From: Candidatus Zixiibacteriota bacterium
GTDB taxonomy: Bacteria; Zixibacteria; MSB-5A5; WJJR01
Assembly (NCBI GenBank): GCA_040752595.1
Contig: JBFMGX010000004.1
Location: 27,440-91,439 of the forward strand
Direction: 5' to 3'
Length of the DNA: 64,000 nt
Positions 8,941 through 19,560 of the stretch are shown here, piece by piece. The translations under genes were made by a program, and so were the position numbers. Within the stretch, counting starts at the first letter, position 1, and every line of letters starts with the position of its first letter. The notes under the pieces were generated by a model. That model was not told the DNA's origin and searched no databases. It was given only the letters and a program-made list of their open reading frames with translations.

Positions 8941-9014
8941 AATGGATCGGCTGGCCAGATGCGCGCCAAAATCGCCTTGCCCGCCGCGCCGCAAATGCCG
9001 ATAATCCCCCCGGC

Positions 9015-9101
9015 GCCGAAGTGGTGGAACTGGCAGACACGCTGTGTTCAGGGCGCAGTGCCCTTACGGGTGTGCGGGTTCAAATCCCGCCTTCGGCACC
9101 A
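9015..9101 (+). tRNA. tRNA-Leu (anticodon CAG)
   Basis: An 87-base class II tRNA. Acceptor GCCGAAG pairs with CTTCGGC, anticodon stem CTGTG/CGCAG has loop TTCAGGG (anticodon CAG), a long variable arm (TGCCCTTACGGGTG) is present, T-arm contains GGTTCAAATCC, and CCA is encoded. Confidence 0.94.
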
Positions 9102-9112
9102 AGAGATGCGAG

Positions 9113-9140
9113 CCCCGACCGCCCACCGGTCGGGGTTTTT
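9113..9140 (+). terminator. Rho-independent terminator of tRNA-Leu
   Basis: A nine-pair stem CCCCGACCG / CGGTCGGGG with a five-base loop, followed by five T, starts 12 bases after the tRNA. Confidence 0.85.
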
Positions 9141-9186
9141 GCTTGGCAGGTGTCAAACATGGGACAGCATTGCGTCGCGGAGTACA

Positions 9187-9231
9187 TCTCCCTTTGGGAG
9201 AGGTCGATCCGCCAGAGGTGAATCGGGTGAT
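9187..9231. repeat. Palindromic repeat, family A (short copy) reaching the next start codon
   Basis: CTCCCTTTGGGAGAGGTCGATCCGCC..TGAATCGGGTGATGG. The final GGGTGAGGG of the family reads GGGTGATGG here, and this ATG is the likely start of the GWxTD gene. Confidence 0.7.
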
Positions 9232-10729
9232 GGAGATCGTGCCCTTGGCAGGTAAGAGTCAACGCGGCGCTCAACACCCGAATCGCAGTTCCACGCTCTT
9301 TCGGGTTCTGCTCTCACTGTCTGCACTCTGCCTCGCCTCCTGCGCCGGCGAGCGGCAGTTTGTCGGTGAGCGTCCCCCATTGACCGAACGCCAGCGCGAT
9401 GCCGCCCTCAAGGCGCTCCTCGGTCCGGAGCGATTTGCCGAGTACGTGACGATCACCGACACCACCGAGTCGCGCGAATGGCTGCGCCGCTTCTGGACCG
9501 ACCATGACCCGACTCCGACCACACCCGAAAACGAATTCCAGATCGACCATGAACGCCGCGTCTACCATGCCATCTACCTGTTTGGCACCGGCGGCAAAGG
9601 CGGTCCACCTTGGGACGATCGGGGAGAGGTATACATCCGTTATGGTCAACCCGATGAGCGCTTGATCCGACGGGTCGGTCCCGATGGCGACGAGGTCATC
9701 GCGCCCGGTGGTCGTGGGGGCGGTCGCGATGACGATCCGTTCATGACACCGCTCAACACCGAAGGCGCCGCCAGCGAAGTCTGGACCTACTACCGCTGGG
9801 ACCAGTCCTTTCAGTTCGAAGACAAGCGTGGCTTCGGCTTCTATGAGTTGGTGCCGGTGACAGATCCCGAGGCACGGCGCCAGGATATGGGGGAGTTCTA
9901 TGCCTCACGTCTGCGCGCCATCGATCTGCAACCGGCGATATACTACCACGAGTACGGCCGCAACTTGATCGACTACGCCCTCGATGTCGTTCGCTTTCGG
10001 GGCGAGGGCCGCCATTGGCGCGTCGATGTGAATCTCGGATACCCGCTCTCCGAGCTGGGACGAGACAGCGATTCTGCGTCCATCTCCCTGCGCCGGACCC
10101 TCGTTGTCCGTGATCAAGATCAAAGAGAAGTCTTCGGTGAAGAGGGGCTGATCCACCGTCTGGTCGGACCGGTCGGCCCCACTCACCAACTGATGGTGGA
10201 ACAGAAGACCATCGACCTGCCGCCGGGACGGTTCGCGCTGGCCGTCACGATCAACGACCTCTGCACCGGGAAGACCGGCACATACATCAAGACCTTCCGC
10301 CTCCCGGCGTACATCGTGCCCGAAGTCCAGGAGATCTCCGACATCGAAATGGCGTCGTTCGTCTGGTCGATCTATGAGCCCGGTTCGCTGTTCGTGCGAG
10401 GCGACCACATGGTCATGCCGCTGCCCTCACGCGTCTATCTCCCCGACCAGTCGCTCGCCTTCTACTTCGAGGTTTACAACCTCTTGCTCGACAAGCAGGG
10501 GAAGACTCAGTACGAAGTCAGCTACGTGATCAGCGCCGCCGACGGGACCGAACAACTGCATCAAGTCGAGCCGGGAACCCTGTCCTCATCGACCCGTCAG
10601 GTGTCCCGCGTCGGCACGCTGGACATCAGCACTCTGCCTGCCGGGGAGTATGTCCTGACCATCCGTGTCAATGATCTGGTCGGCAAGCACGAACGGATAG
10701 CACTGGCGAGCTTCCGCAAGTCCGACTGA
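9230..10729 (+). CDS. GWxTD domain-containing lipoprotein
   Basis: A roughly 499-residue exported lipoprotein (lipobox LCLASC about 35 residues in). It carries a GWxTD-type domain: REWLRRFWTDHDPTP followed by NEFQIDHERRVYHAIYLF and WDDRGEVYIRYGQPDERL. The C-terminal half is beta-rich with a DISTLPAGEYVLTIRVND repeat-like end. GWxTD proteins occur mainly in FCB-group bacteria and have no established biochemical role. The chosen ATG at 9230 lies in the tail of a family A repeat; no other start fits the signal peptide. It is a single gene after tRNA-Leu and its terminator, so it must have its own promoter. Confidence 0.82.
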   Translation: MEIVPLAGKSQRGAQHPNRSSTLFRVLLSLSALCLASCAGERQFVGERPPLTERQRDAALKALLGPERFAEYVTITDTTESREWLRRFWTDHDPTPTTPENEFQIDHERRVYHAIYLFGTGGKGGPPWDDRGEVYIRYGQPDERLIRRVGPDGDEVIAPGGRGGGRDDDPFMTPLNTEGAASEVWTYYRWDQSFQFEDKRGFGFYELVPVTDPEARRQDMGEFYASRLRAIDLQPAIYYHEYGRNLIDYALDVVRFRGEGRHWRVDVNLGYPLSELGRDSDSASISLRRTLVVRDQDQREVFGEEGLIHRLVGPVGPTHQLMVEQKTIDLPPGRFALAVTINDLCTGKTGTYIKTFRLPAYIVPEVQEISDIEMASFVWSIYEPGSLFVRGDHMVMPLPSRVYLPDQSLAFYFEVYNLLLDKQGKTQYEVSYVISAADGTEQLHQVEPGTLSSSTRQVSRVGTLDISTLPAGEYVLTIRVNDLVGKHERIALASFRKSD

Positions 10730-10774
10730 TGCGATTCTGCATCCTTCGCTTGGCGACCACGTACAAAATAATGA

Positions 10775-10796
10775 GGCCCGGGCCGAGGCCCGGGCC
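10775..10796. terminator. Possible bidirectional terminator hairpin
   Basis: A perfect ten-pair stem GGCCCGGGCC-GA-GGCCCGGGCC lies 45 bases after the GWxTD gene stop, between convergent genes. There is no T-run, so termination is only inferred from position. The rest of the gap (10797-11093) holds no gene that I can support. Confidence 0.4.
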
Positions 10797-11093
10797 CATC
10801 ATCCCAGGTATTAGGTAGGATTTGGTGCGGCTCACCCCATCGGGGTGTGGAAGTCCTTATGCTCTCACCCTCGGCCTGCGCCTTGGTCGGATGCATTCAC
10901 TGTCAGCCCCAACTCCCTCAAACCGCATTTCTAACCATCAAGAAAGGGCCATTCCGAAATGACGCAACAGGTTTTTTTTGCGCCGTTCCGGCAGGATTCG
11001 CAGGGGGCGGCAAGCGGATTTACGACAGGCGAGATCGTGGACAGTCGGTCAGGAGCTCGGCGCTCCCGATGCACTCCTCGGTCCGAACATGTC

Positions 11094-12161
11094 CTACCGC
11101 TCGAGCTCTTCGCTGATCCGGTCCATCAGGTCCAGCGCCGCACGTGTCCGGATCAGTGCTTCGCGCAAGGCCCCGGTATCGAGGGCGACCCCGGCCTCGT
11201 GCAGATCGTCGCCCGCCTGCTTCAACCGATCCTGCAATTGCGGTGAGCCGTCTTCATGGACTGCCTGCGCCATTTCCTCGTGACGACGTTCGGCGTCTTC
11301 CAAGAGGGCGGCGATGTCTTCATGGCGGAGATCGCGCTCGACCGCACCGGCCGCACGGAGCAGCGCCTCGCGCGTCTGTCGGATGTACCGCTCCGCCAAG
11401 GCCCAGCGCTCATCTCGGATGGCTCCCTCTGCAGCGGCATAGCTGCTGCGGGCCAAGTCCAACTGTTCTTGTGCTACCCGGTTGTCCGGCTCGGCGCGCG
11501 ACCCGAGTCTTTCCATCGCCTGTCCCAGACGGTCCATGATCCGTTCTCTGCGTCGACCGCGCGCGGCCTCGTTTCCCATCGCACCCCAACGGCCGCGCGA
11601 TCCGCGCTGATCAAGACGCGCCGGGGCATCACGAGCTTCAAGCGTCAGTTTCAATGCCGGACGCAACTCACGACGGTGATACATGTCCCAGGCACGCGAT
11701 TGCAGGGCCTCGGCCGCCCTCAGACGATTCGCCTCAGCAGGTCGGGGGGCAGCCCCGATCCGTTGATGGACGTCTTGTAGAACCCGGTCGGTCTGCTCCA
11801 GTTCGCGTCTGACGCCATCAGCGGATTCGTCTCCGCGGCGCAGACCTGCCAACGCTTCCAAGACCAGATTGCGGGCATCATGCGTCAGATCCTCCGCCCG
11901 ACGCAGATCGCCCTGCTTCAGTGCCTCTCGGGCCTCATCCTGTAACTGCTCCACCCGCTTTAGACCCGGTTCCCCGGGCGGCGGCCCGGATTTTGGCAGC
12001 ACGTCGCGGGCGCTTTCCCACAGGCGGTCGGTCTTCTCGATCTCGGCTTTGACATCCACACGGTTTTGTGCCGCGGCCGTGGCCGGCAAGCAGAGAATGC
12101 AGACGACCCACCCAAGCGCGAGCAGGATGAAGGGGATAATCAGCAATCGCTTTTGTCTCAT
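11094..12161 (-). CDS. Secreted alpha-helical (TPR-like/coiled) protein of unknown function
   Basis: The 355-residue protein starts at the ATG 12161, which has an AGGAG six bases upstream. The signal peptide (about 1-31, LLIIPFILLALGWVVCILCL, ending TAAAQ) is followed by almost pure helix rich in Ala, Arg, Glu and Leu, with repeated pairs of helices (EALKQGDLRRAEDLTHDARN, ELRPALKLTLEARD, DERWALAERYIRQTREALLR). This suggests TPR-like or four-helix hairpin repeats. No enzyme motif is seen. It ends with TAG. It lies downstream of the response-regulator gene on the same strand, after a 240-base gap. Confidence 0.65.
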   Translation of the reverse strand: MRQKRLLIIPFILLALGWVVCILCLPATAAAQNRVDVKAEIEKTDRLWESARDVLPKSGPPPGEPGLKRVEQLQDEAREALKQGDLRRAEDLTHDARNLVLEALAGLRRGDESADGVRRELEQTDRVLQDVHQRIGAAPRPAEANRLRAAEALQSRAWDMYHRRELRPALKLTLEARDAPARLDQRGSRGRWGAMGNEAARGRRRERIMDRLGQAMERLGSRAEPDNRVAQEQLDLARSSYAAAEGAIRDERWALAERYIRQTREALLRAAGAVERDLRHEDIAALLEDAERRHEEMAQAVHEDGSPQLQDRLKQAGDDLHEAGVALDTGALREALIRTRAALDLMDRISEELER

Positions 12162-12398
12162 GTTTGGCTCCTGTTCTGACACCGATCTTTCGTCAATCAC
12201 CAGGGAGTCAAACTGCATGCCAGGAGGATTCGGCGACGGTATTGCTGTCAACGCATTGTATGACAACTGATTGTAGTCGTCATCTAACGTCTTGCATTCA
12301 TGTAACGATCTGCTCCGGTCGGAACACTTGAACCGTCCAGTTCATCAGCGTCGGCCCCGAATCAGAGACTCCGATGCGCCGATTCTCCGCGCCGCAGC

Positions 12399-13766
<1,368 letters not shown>

Positions 13767-13822
13767 ATGTCCTCACGATCTTCACGGCTCGACTCCAAAC
13801 GGTAAGCAGGGGAGGACACCGT

Positions 13823-13877
13823 AACCTCTCCCTCCGGGAGAGGTCGATCCGTCCGGAGGACGGATCGGGTGAGGGAG
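13823..13877. repeat. Palindromic repeat, family A (without loop insertion)
   Basis: AACCTCTCCCTCCGGGAGAGG followed by TCGATCCGTCCGGAGGACGGATCGGGTGAGGG. It lies between the kinase and regulator genes. Its first hairpin is the uninterrupted form. Confidence 0.8.
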
Positions 13878-13883
13878 CCTTGT

Positions 13884-15254
13884 TCACCCTGTCACACGGT
13901 CATTGCTTGTGCGATCCCGTGCCAGCGGCCACCGGACCGTGAACACCGCACCGCCGCCGGGATTGTGCCCGATTCGAATCGTACCGCCGTCTCGCTCGAC
14001 CATCATCATCACGGCGTACAAGCCAAGCCCCGATCCCGTTGTCTTCGTTGTATAGAATGGTTCGAACACGCGCTGGCGAAGTCGCCGGGGGATTCCCGGC
14101 CCCCGATCCGCGACGACCAGTTCACCCCATCCCGGCCCCGCCGGTCGCCATTGGATTCGCACCGGCTCTTCCGGCGGACTGATATCGAGGGCATTGCGCA
14201 GGAGGTTCATCAACACCTGCCGTGGCGCCTCCGCATCGACGATGATCGGCCCCGTCGGCTCCACCTGCAACTCCCAGCGCCCCGCCCCGCCGATGCCGGC
14301 TTTGAGCGTCTCCAGCCAACGGGGGAGCTCATCCTCCATTGTCACCGACGTGCGGTGTGTCGCCGATGGGTCAGCCAGACGCAGGTACCCACTCAGGATG
14401 CGGTCGAGTCGGTCGGCTTCGGCCGGCATGAAGCGCAGCAACTCCGTCTGATGCGCGCGATCGGTTGACGGCTGCCGTTCCAGTCGCTCGAGACGTTGCG
14501 CCGTGGCCTTGATGATACCGAGTGGATTGCGAATCTCGTGAGCGATGGTCGCCGCCAGCCGTCCCAGCCCGATCAGCTTTTCCGAGCGCAGTAGCTCGGC
14601 CTCCCAGTGCCGCGTGATGCGACCATACCATATGAACAGACCCACCAGGGCCAGGGCGAAGAGGACCGAGAGGGCATGAACCCACCATGACAGTGAGTCC
14701 AGTTGGTCCCATGCCGCGAAGTACCCGGCGTCGGCCTCAATCCGCACGATCCCGACCGGGGGCCCTCCCGATGAATCGCTGATCGGTGCCGCGGCGCTAC
14801 GGTAGTACGCCCCGTGCCAACGGTATGTTTCCGACACCCACGGCAATCCCGACAACAGCGCCGCCCGCCCCTTGCGGTCGAGGGCGGAAAAGACAATCGC
14901 CCCCAGCGAATCGGATTCGGCAGCGAAGGGATCCTGCCACAGCGTGTCGAGGATCGTGGCCGAGACAAGACGATTGGCGAGGGCGAATTCCCGCGTCTGT
15001 TCGCGCAGTCGCACGAACGCCTCCGGCGAGAACGCACTCTCCGAACCGATGGCCTCCGACACCATCTCCGCCGGGATCGACGCCGCGAAGGTCTCTGCCA
15101 GTCCTGAGAGTTGTTCCCCCAGTTCTTCGTTCAGGGCGGCATAGAACTCCCCGAGGATGCGGCGATATCCGAGGTTGATGCCGGCCAGGATGGCCAGCAT
15201 CACGACTGTCACCAGCCAGGGAAGAAGTCGTCGCCTGTATACCTGTCCCCACAT
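13884..15254 (-). CDS. Membrane sensor histidine kinase
   Basis: The 456-residue kinase has a first membrane helix at about 13-30, a periplasmic sensor domain of about 150 residues, a second helix at about 191-210, then HisKA with phospho-acceptor H239 in ATIAHEIRNPLG, and the HATPase domain with N box NLLRNALDIS, G1 DRGPGIP and G2 GSGLGLYAV. It pairs with the NtrC-type regulator encoded next on the same strand. The periplasmic part has no recognised ligand-binding motif, so the signal is unknown. Confidence 0.92.
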   Translation of the reverse strand: MWGQVYRRRLLPWLVTVVMLAILAGINLGYRRILGEFYAALNEELGEQLSGLAETFAASIPAEMVSEAIGSESAFSPEAFVRLREQTREFALANRLVSATILDTLWQDPFAAESDSLGAIVFSALDRKGRAALLSGLPWVSETYRWHGAYYRSAAAPISDSSGGPPVGIVRIEADAGYFAAWDQLDSLSWWVHALSVLFALALVGLFIWYGRITRHWEAELLRSEKLIGLGRLAATIAHEIRNPLGIIKATAQRLERLERQPSTDRAHQTELLRFMPAEADRLDRILSGYLRLADPSATHRTSVTMEDELPRWLETLKAGIGGAGRWELQVEPTGPIIVDAEAPRQVLMNLLRNALDISPPEEPVRIQWRPAGPGWGELVVADRGPGIPRRLRQRVFEPFYTTKTTGSGLGLYAVMMMVERDGGTIRIGHNPGGGAVFTVRWPLARDRTSNDRVTG

Positions 15255-15484
15255 GTCCGAAAGGAGCAGTGATGATCCGAATGGTACAACTGTCTATTTC
15301 GTCATTACCACCTCAAGGGTGTGGCGCGGATTCAAGGGATCTCCCATCTCGTGTTGTGGCAATGGGTTGCGGCTTTGTACTCAAGTGTCGCACGACGGCG
15401 TGCTGGTTGGCAGAGTCGTTGCAGAATGGCTCGGCCCAGAGCATGGGACTTGTGGTCATGGCAATGTCACGAAAGGAGCAAGCA

Positions 15485-16609
15485 ATGAGACAAAAATGGT
15501 TGGCGACCACCTGGATTCAAATGGCTGCCGTGGGCTTGTTGGTAGCCGGGTGCTCCGGTGACCCCGCCGTCAATTCACGTACATCGGGCGACCTCGATCT
15601 GTCGTCCGCTTTCGGCGGCTATGACGATGCCGATGAAGCCCCCGTGTTTGGCGATGCCACAATGGCGGCGTACCTGGCAGAGGATGAACCGCTCTCAGAC
15701 CCTTCGTTCGCCTCTGAACAGATCGATTCGCTGATGGATCTGCCGGGTGCCCGGGTGTTCCGTCTGGCGATCCGCTGGGGGATGCTGGCAGGAGATTCGA
15801 CCAACACCACGGTCACCGACTGGTCAGGATCGGTCCGGCTGCGACGTGGTGCCGTTGCCGTACGGCGGTTGATTCGCTTCGAGCGTGGGCAGGACTATGT
15901 CGTCCGTCCACGGGAGAATCGCAGTCGCCTGGACTGGGTCTCCGCGACCAGCGTCAATTTCGACGGACTGCTCTTGGTGATCATCGATCCGCCCGTTCCT
16001 CCGGATTCCAACTGGCCGGCCAACGCTCTGGAGTTCACGACCACACCCTACGCGCACTCGTTCTCGATCGATGAGCTGGCATCGCTCGACGAGATGGTCA
16101 CCGTGGACCAACTCGGCAATCAGATCGCCTTCAACGGACGTGAATTGGACCTCGAACCCTGCGGCGGGGGGCCGCTCGAAGGTGTCTGGGCGAGACGTCC
16201 TTCCGACAGCGTCGGACACTTCTTCGGCAAGTGGATGAGCACGGATGGTGCTCTCACTGGCCACCTGCGCGGTCACTTCGGCATTCGCGCCAACGGCGAG
16301 CGTGTCTTCTTCGGAAAGTACATCGGCCCGGCGGGTCATGTGCGTGGTCTGTTGCGCGGCACTTGGGGCGAAGATCCCAATGACGCCAACTCCGGATGGT
16401 TTGCCGGTATCTGGGCGGCGCGTGATGGACTGCCGGTCGGGACGCTGCACGGTCGTTGGCACGCCGCACCGCGTGAAGCCGGCGTTCGCGACAGACAAGG
16501 TCCGGGCCAGATGGGATTCGAAGGTGTCGATTGGAACGGCGGGTTCTTCTCCGGATCGTGGGAGCGGTCGTGCCTTCGTCCGGACTCGACGTCAGGGCCC
16601 GGGGCCTGA
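15485..16609 (+). CDS. Secreted lipoprotein of unknown function with Gly/Trp/Phe repeats
   Basis: The 374-residue protein starts at an ATG with AAAGGAG six bases upstream. Its lipobox is LLVAGC near residue 22. The C-terminal half contains a repeated short unit of the form G-x-F-x-G-x-W (LEGVWARRPSDSVGHFFGKW, GHLRGHFGI, GVFFGKYIGPAGHVRGLLRG, GWFAGIWAARDGLPVGTLHG, GGFFSGSWE), suggesting a small beta-repeat fold. No enzyme motif is seen. It is divergent from the histidine kinase gene, so the kinase pair could control it; this is a guess from position. Confidence 0.7.
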   Translation: MRQKWLATTWIQMAAVGLLVAGCSGDPAVNSRTSGDLDLSSAFGGYDDADEAPVFGDATMAAYLAEDEPLSDPSFASEQIDSLMDLPGARVFRLAIRWGMLAGDSTNTTVTDWSGSVRLRRGAVAVRRLIRFERGQDYVVRPRENRSRLDWVSATSVNFDGLLLVIIDPPVPPDSNWPANALEFTTTPYAHSFSIDELASLDEMVTVDQLGNQIAFNGRELDLEPCGGGPLEGVWARRPSDSVGHFFGKWMSTDGALTGHLRGHFGIRANGERVFFGKYIGPAGHVRGLLRGTWGEDPNDANSGWFAGIWAARDGLPVGTLHGRWHAAPREAGVRDRQGPGQMGFEGVDWNGGFFSGSWERSCLRPDSTSGPGA

Positions 16610-16631
16610 CACATCCGGACTCGGTGCTGTG

Positions 16632-16673
16632 ATACCATGCCCCGCGGCACGTGGTCGCGGGGCATGGTGTTTC
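16632..16673 (+). terminator. Terminator hairpin after the lipoprotein gene
   Basis: A 15-pair stem ATACCATGCCCCGCG / CGCGGGGCATGGTGT (one G-T pair) with a nine-base loop, followed by TTTC, begins 22 bases after the stop. From its end to 16893 nothing codes that I can support. Confidence 0.7.
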
Positions 16674-16893
16674 TCGGCCGCGATGAGGCCGGTTGTTCGC
16701 TACGAACCACGCCACAAAACGTTTGTGAATAGTTGCACCATTAGCGCCGCGAGCATTCCCTCTCCGACACGGTGTGTGGCGGTCGCGAATGCGATTCAAC
16801 GTCCATCGACATTCCTGCGTAGATATGAGCGTTGGCAAGGCGGCGTGTCGGTCCACAGGGTCGCGGCGTCGCTCCAACGGCAAGCTTGGGACG

Positions 16894-17442
16894 ATGGAAG
16901 ACGGTTCTCCTTCAGACACGGCGCCTCCCATGCCGCGCGGTCGGCTGGTCTCGAAGCGCGACATCTCCATTGAGATCTTCGAGACTCCCGACGGAATGAT
17001 CTCGGTCGGCGCCTCGTTCCTCGATCCCTATCATCTCATCCGGCTCGACTTGATGGTGAACCCCAAGACAAAGTCAATCACGGCCGCGCACGCGGAGATG
17101 GCCAACCACCCGCACACGCTGTGCCCGTTGGTGACAGCGAAAGCGGGGGAATTGGTCGGTCTGGTGATCGGGCGTGGGGTCATGAAGGAGATCTCGCACC
17201 GGGTCGGCGGCGGCCAGGGGTGCGTGCATCTGCGGGAACTGGCGATGGAGGCGGTCAATTTCACCGCGACCGCCATCATCGGCTATGATTTCGGGTACGG
17301 CGTCATGAGCCGTGAATTCAACGTCATGCCGGAGGATGAGCGCTACCGTCTCTCGCGGGAGCATCTGCGGGGTACCTGCCAGATCTTCCAGGGCGGCGAG
17401 CATCCTGGCCCGACAGCGGCGGCAGGCAGTCGAGGAGCATGA
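16894..17442 (+). CDS. DUF2889 family protein
   Basis: The 182-residue protein matches the DUF2889 pattern: a beta-rich start (VSKRDISIEIFETPDGMISVGASFLD), LDLMVNPKTKSITAAHAEM, and the conserved GGGQGCVHLRELAMEAVNF. No activity is known for the family. I chose the ATG at 16894; the frame is open 120 bases further upstream but without similarity. It overlaps queG by four bases (ATGA), so the two are translationally coupled, which hints at a role linked to tRNA modification or to an iron-sulfur/corrinoid protein. Confidence 0.75.
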   Translation: MEDGSPSDTAPPMPRGRLVSKRDISIEIFETPDGMISVGASFLDPYHLIRLDLMVNPKTKSITAAHAEMANHPHTLCPLVTAKAGELVGLVIGRGVMKEISHRVGGGQGCVHLRELAMEAVNFTATAIIGYDFGYGVMSREFNVMPEDERYRLSREHLRGTCQIFQGGEHPGPTAAAGSRGA

Positions 17443-18482
17443 TGGATCAATCGTCACGACAGGGAGCGAAGGCGCGGCTGTTGGCGGCAGCGGCGGAACT
17501 GGGTTTCGACGCTGTGGGTTTGGCCGCCGTCGAGGTTGAGAACGACGACCGCGATCGTCTGTTTTCCTGGTTGACACGCGGGTATCATGGCGGACTCACC
17601 TGGATGGCGCGCCATGCCGACCGTCGTGCCGACGTCACCAAAGTACTTCCGCGCGCCCGCACGGTGATCTCACTGGCCGTCAACTACTACACCCCGGTGG
17701 CGGGCAACGACTGCTGTCGCTCCCTGAAGGTGTCACGGTACGCTTGGGGGGAGGATTACCACCGTGTTCTGGAGCGGAAGCTCGACGCGCTGCTCGAACG
17801 TCTGCGGACTTGGCTCCCCGGCGAGCAGTTCCTCTCCTACTGCGACACCGGGCCGGTCATGGAAAAAGCGTGGGCGCAGCGTGCCGGACTCGGCTGGATC
17901 GGCAAAAATGCCTGCCTGATCACGCGTGGGATGGGATCCTGGGTCTTTCTGGCGGAGATCATCACGACCGCCGAGTTGCCGCCGGATGCGCCGCACAGCG
18001 ACTTCTGCGGCAGTTGCACGCACTGTCTCGACGCCTGCCCGACCGACGCGATCACCGAACCGTATGTCGTCGACACCAACCGCTGCATCGCCTATTGGAC
18101 CATCGAATCGCACGATGATATCCCCGCGGAGATCGCCGAGCGATCCGACGGCTGGATCTTCGGGTGCGACATCTGCCAGGATGTGTGTCCCTGGAACAAG
18201 TTCGGGCGCCCGACGTCCGAGCGCGCCTTTCTGCCCCGTGCCGATTGTCTCTGCCCGCCTCGAGAGCATTGGGTGTCACTGTCCGAGGATGAGTTCGGTC
18301 GCGAGTTCCGCCACTCTGCCATCGCCCGTACCCGCGCCTCCGGGTTGGCGCGAAACATCCAGGCGCAATTCCACGATCCGCTGCGGCGTGTCGTCGCTTC
18401 ACTCGAATGGAAACCACCCGATACGGCCGATGATATAACAGTCCCGGGCGTGGACACCACCGGCGGCGTCGCCAAGGGTTGA
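17439..18482 (+). CDS. queG: Epoxyqueuosine reductase QueG
   Basis: Cobalamin- and [4Fe-4S]-dependent enzyme for the last step of queuosine synthesis on tRNA. The 347-residue protein shows the family order: N-terminal DUF1730-type region (GFDAVGLAAV, YYTP), the cobalamin-side motif AWGEDYHRVLERKLDALLERL, GRAGLGWIGKN-like (RAGLGWIGKNACLI), then two ferredoxin-type clusters CGSCTHCLDACPTDAI and CDICQDVCPWN. It lacks the C-terminal HEAT-like extension of some homologues, which is common. It overlaps the upstream DUF2889 gene by four bases. Confidence 0.93.
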   Translation: MMDQSSRQGAKARLLAAAAELGFDAVGLAAVEVENDDRDRLFSWLTRGYHGGLTWMARHADRRADVTKVLPRARTVISLAVNYYTPVAGNDCCRSLKVSRYAWGEDYHRVLERKLDALLERLRTWLPGEQFLSYCDTGPVMEKAWAQRAGLGWIGKNACLITRGMGSWVFLAEIITTAELPPDAPHSDFCGSCTHCLDACPTDAITEPYVVDTNRCIAYWTIESHDDIPAEIAERSDGWIFGCDICQDVCPWNKFGRPTSERAFLPRADCLCPPREHWVSLSEDEFGREFRHSAIARTRASGLARNIQAQFHDPLRRVVASLEWKPPDTADDITVPGVDTTGGVAKG

Positions 18483-18578
18483 ATCCGCTTGACGCGACCC
18501 CCAAGGCGGTGTATCTCCCGTCGAGATGGGGGCCGTTGAGGCGGGCCCCTGTTAACAGTTGCAGGAGGGTGGAATTAC

Positions 18579-19523
18579 ATGGCGACCGCAACGATGACAA
18601 AAGGCGCGGCGGCGACGGCCAGAGTATCCCGGCCGTCCCTGTGGGATCTGGAGATTTCCGCCGGCAAAAAGGCGCGTCTGTACCGGATGCTCTATCAGTT
18701 CGGGCCGGGGAATGGCACACTGCTGTTTCTGCCCCTCGATCAGGGGCTCGAGCACGGACCCGTGGATTTTTTTGACAATCCCGATTCCCTCGACACCGAC
18801 TACATCTTTCGTCTCGGTCTGGCCGGTCGCTATTCCGGCGTGGCGATCCATGTTGGCCTGGCCGAGAGGTACTACCCCAAGTACGCGGGACGCATCCCGC
18901 TGGTGTTGAAGGTCAACGGCCGGACATGCATTCCCTCGGAGGCGCAGGCGTTTTCCTCTCTGACGGGAACCGTTCTCGACGCCGTTCGTTTGGGTGCCGA
19001 TGCCGTGGGGTACACGCTCTTCGTCGGTTCACCGTCACAGGATCGCGATATCGCGCAATTGAACTCCGTCCGCGTCGATTGCGAGCGCTACGGGATGCCC
19101 CTGATCGTCTGGTCCTACCCCCGCGGTGAGGCGATCGACAAGAAGGGGGGACGCGACAGCTTGTACGCCGTCGATTATGCCGCCCGCGTCGCCGAGGAGA
19201 TCGGCGCCGATGTCGTGAAGATCAACCTCCCCAAGGGAACGTCCACCGATTCCCCCAAGCCCTATCCGACGTTGCCTACCGACGAGCTGGCGATGGCGCA
19301 AAAGGCCGTCCGCTCGGCGGGACGCTGCATGGTGCTCTTCTCCGGCGGCTCGAAGCTGGGCGACAAGGACCTTCTGGAGAAGGTCGAGATCTGCATGAAG
19401 GCGGGGGGAACCGGCCTGATCTTTGGCCGCAACATGTGGCAACGCAAATGGGACGATGCGCTGGCGATCGGCGATCGTGTGCACGAGATCGTCGGTCGCT
19501 ACGGCATCCCGGACCGATCGTGA
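18579..19523 (+). CDS. Class I fructose-bisphosphate aldolase, archaeal (DhnA) type
   Basis: Cleaves or forms fructose-1,6-bisphosphate through a Schiff-base lysine. The 314-residue protein has the DhnA-family core: LFLPLDQGLEHGPVDF near the N-terminus, TLFVGSPSQDRDI, PLIVWSYPRGEAI, the putative Schiff-base lysine K214 in DVVKINLPKG, and phosphate-binding MVLFSGGSK and GLIFGRNMWQR. The start has AGGAGG nine to ten bases upstream. The archaeal-type enzyme often acts in gluconeogenesis. It is followed 37 bases later by dxs, which uses the triose product glyceraldehyde-3-phosphate, so the pair makes metabolic sense. Confidence 0.9.
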   Translation: MATATMTKGAAATARVSRPSLWDLEISAGKKARLYRMLYQFGPGNGTLLFLPLDQGLEHGPVDFFDNPDSLDTDYIFRLGLAGRYSGVAIHVGLAERYYPKYAGRIPLVLKVNGRTCIPSEAQAFSSLTGTVLDAVRLGADAVGYTLFVGSPSQDRDIAQLNSVRVDCERYGMPLIVWSYPRGEAIDKKGGRDSLYAVDYAARVAEEIGADVVKINLPKGTSTDSPKPYPTLPTDELAMAQKAVRSAGRCMVLFSGGSKLGDKDLLEKVEICMKAGGTGLIFGRNMWQRKWDDALAIGDRVHEIVGRYGIPDRS

Positions 19524-19560
19524 CACGAAAGATCGCGCCGCGCTCCCAGTCGAAAAGCAG

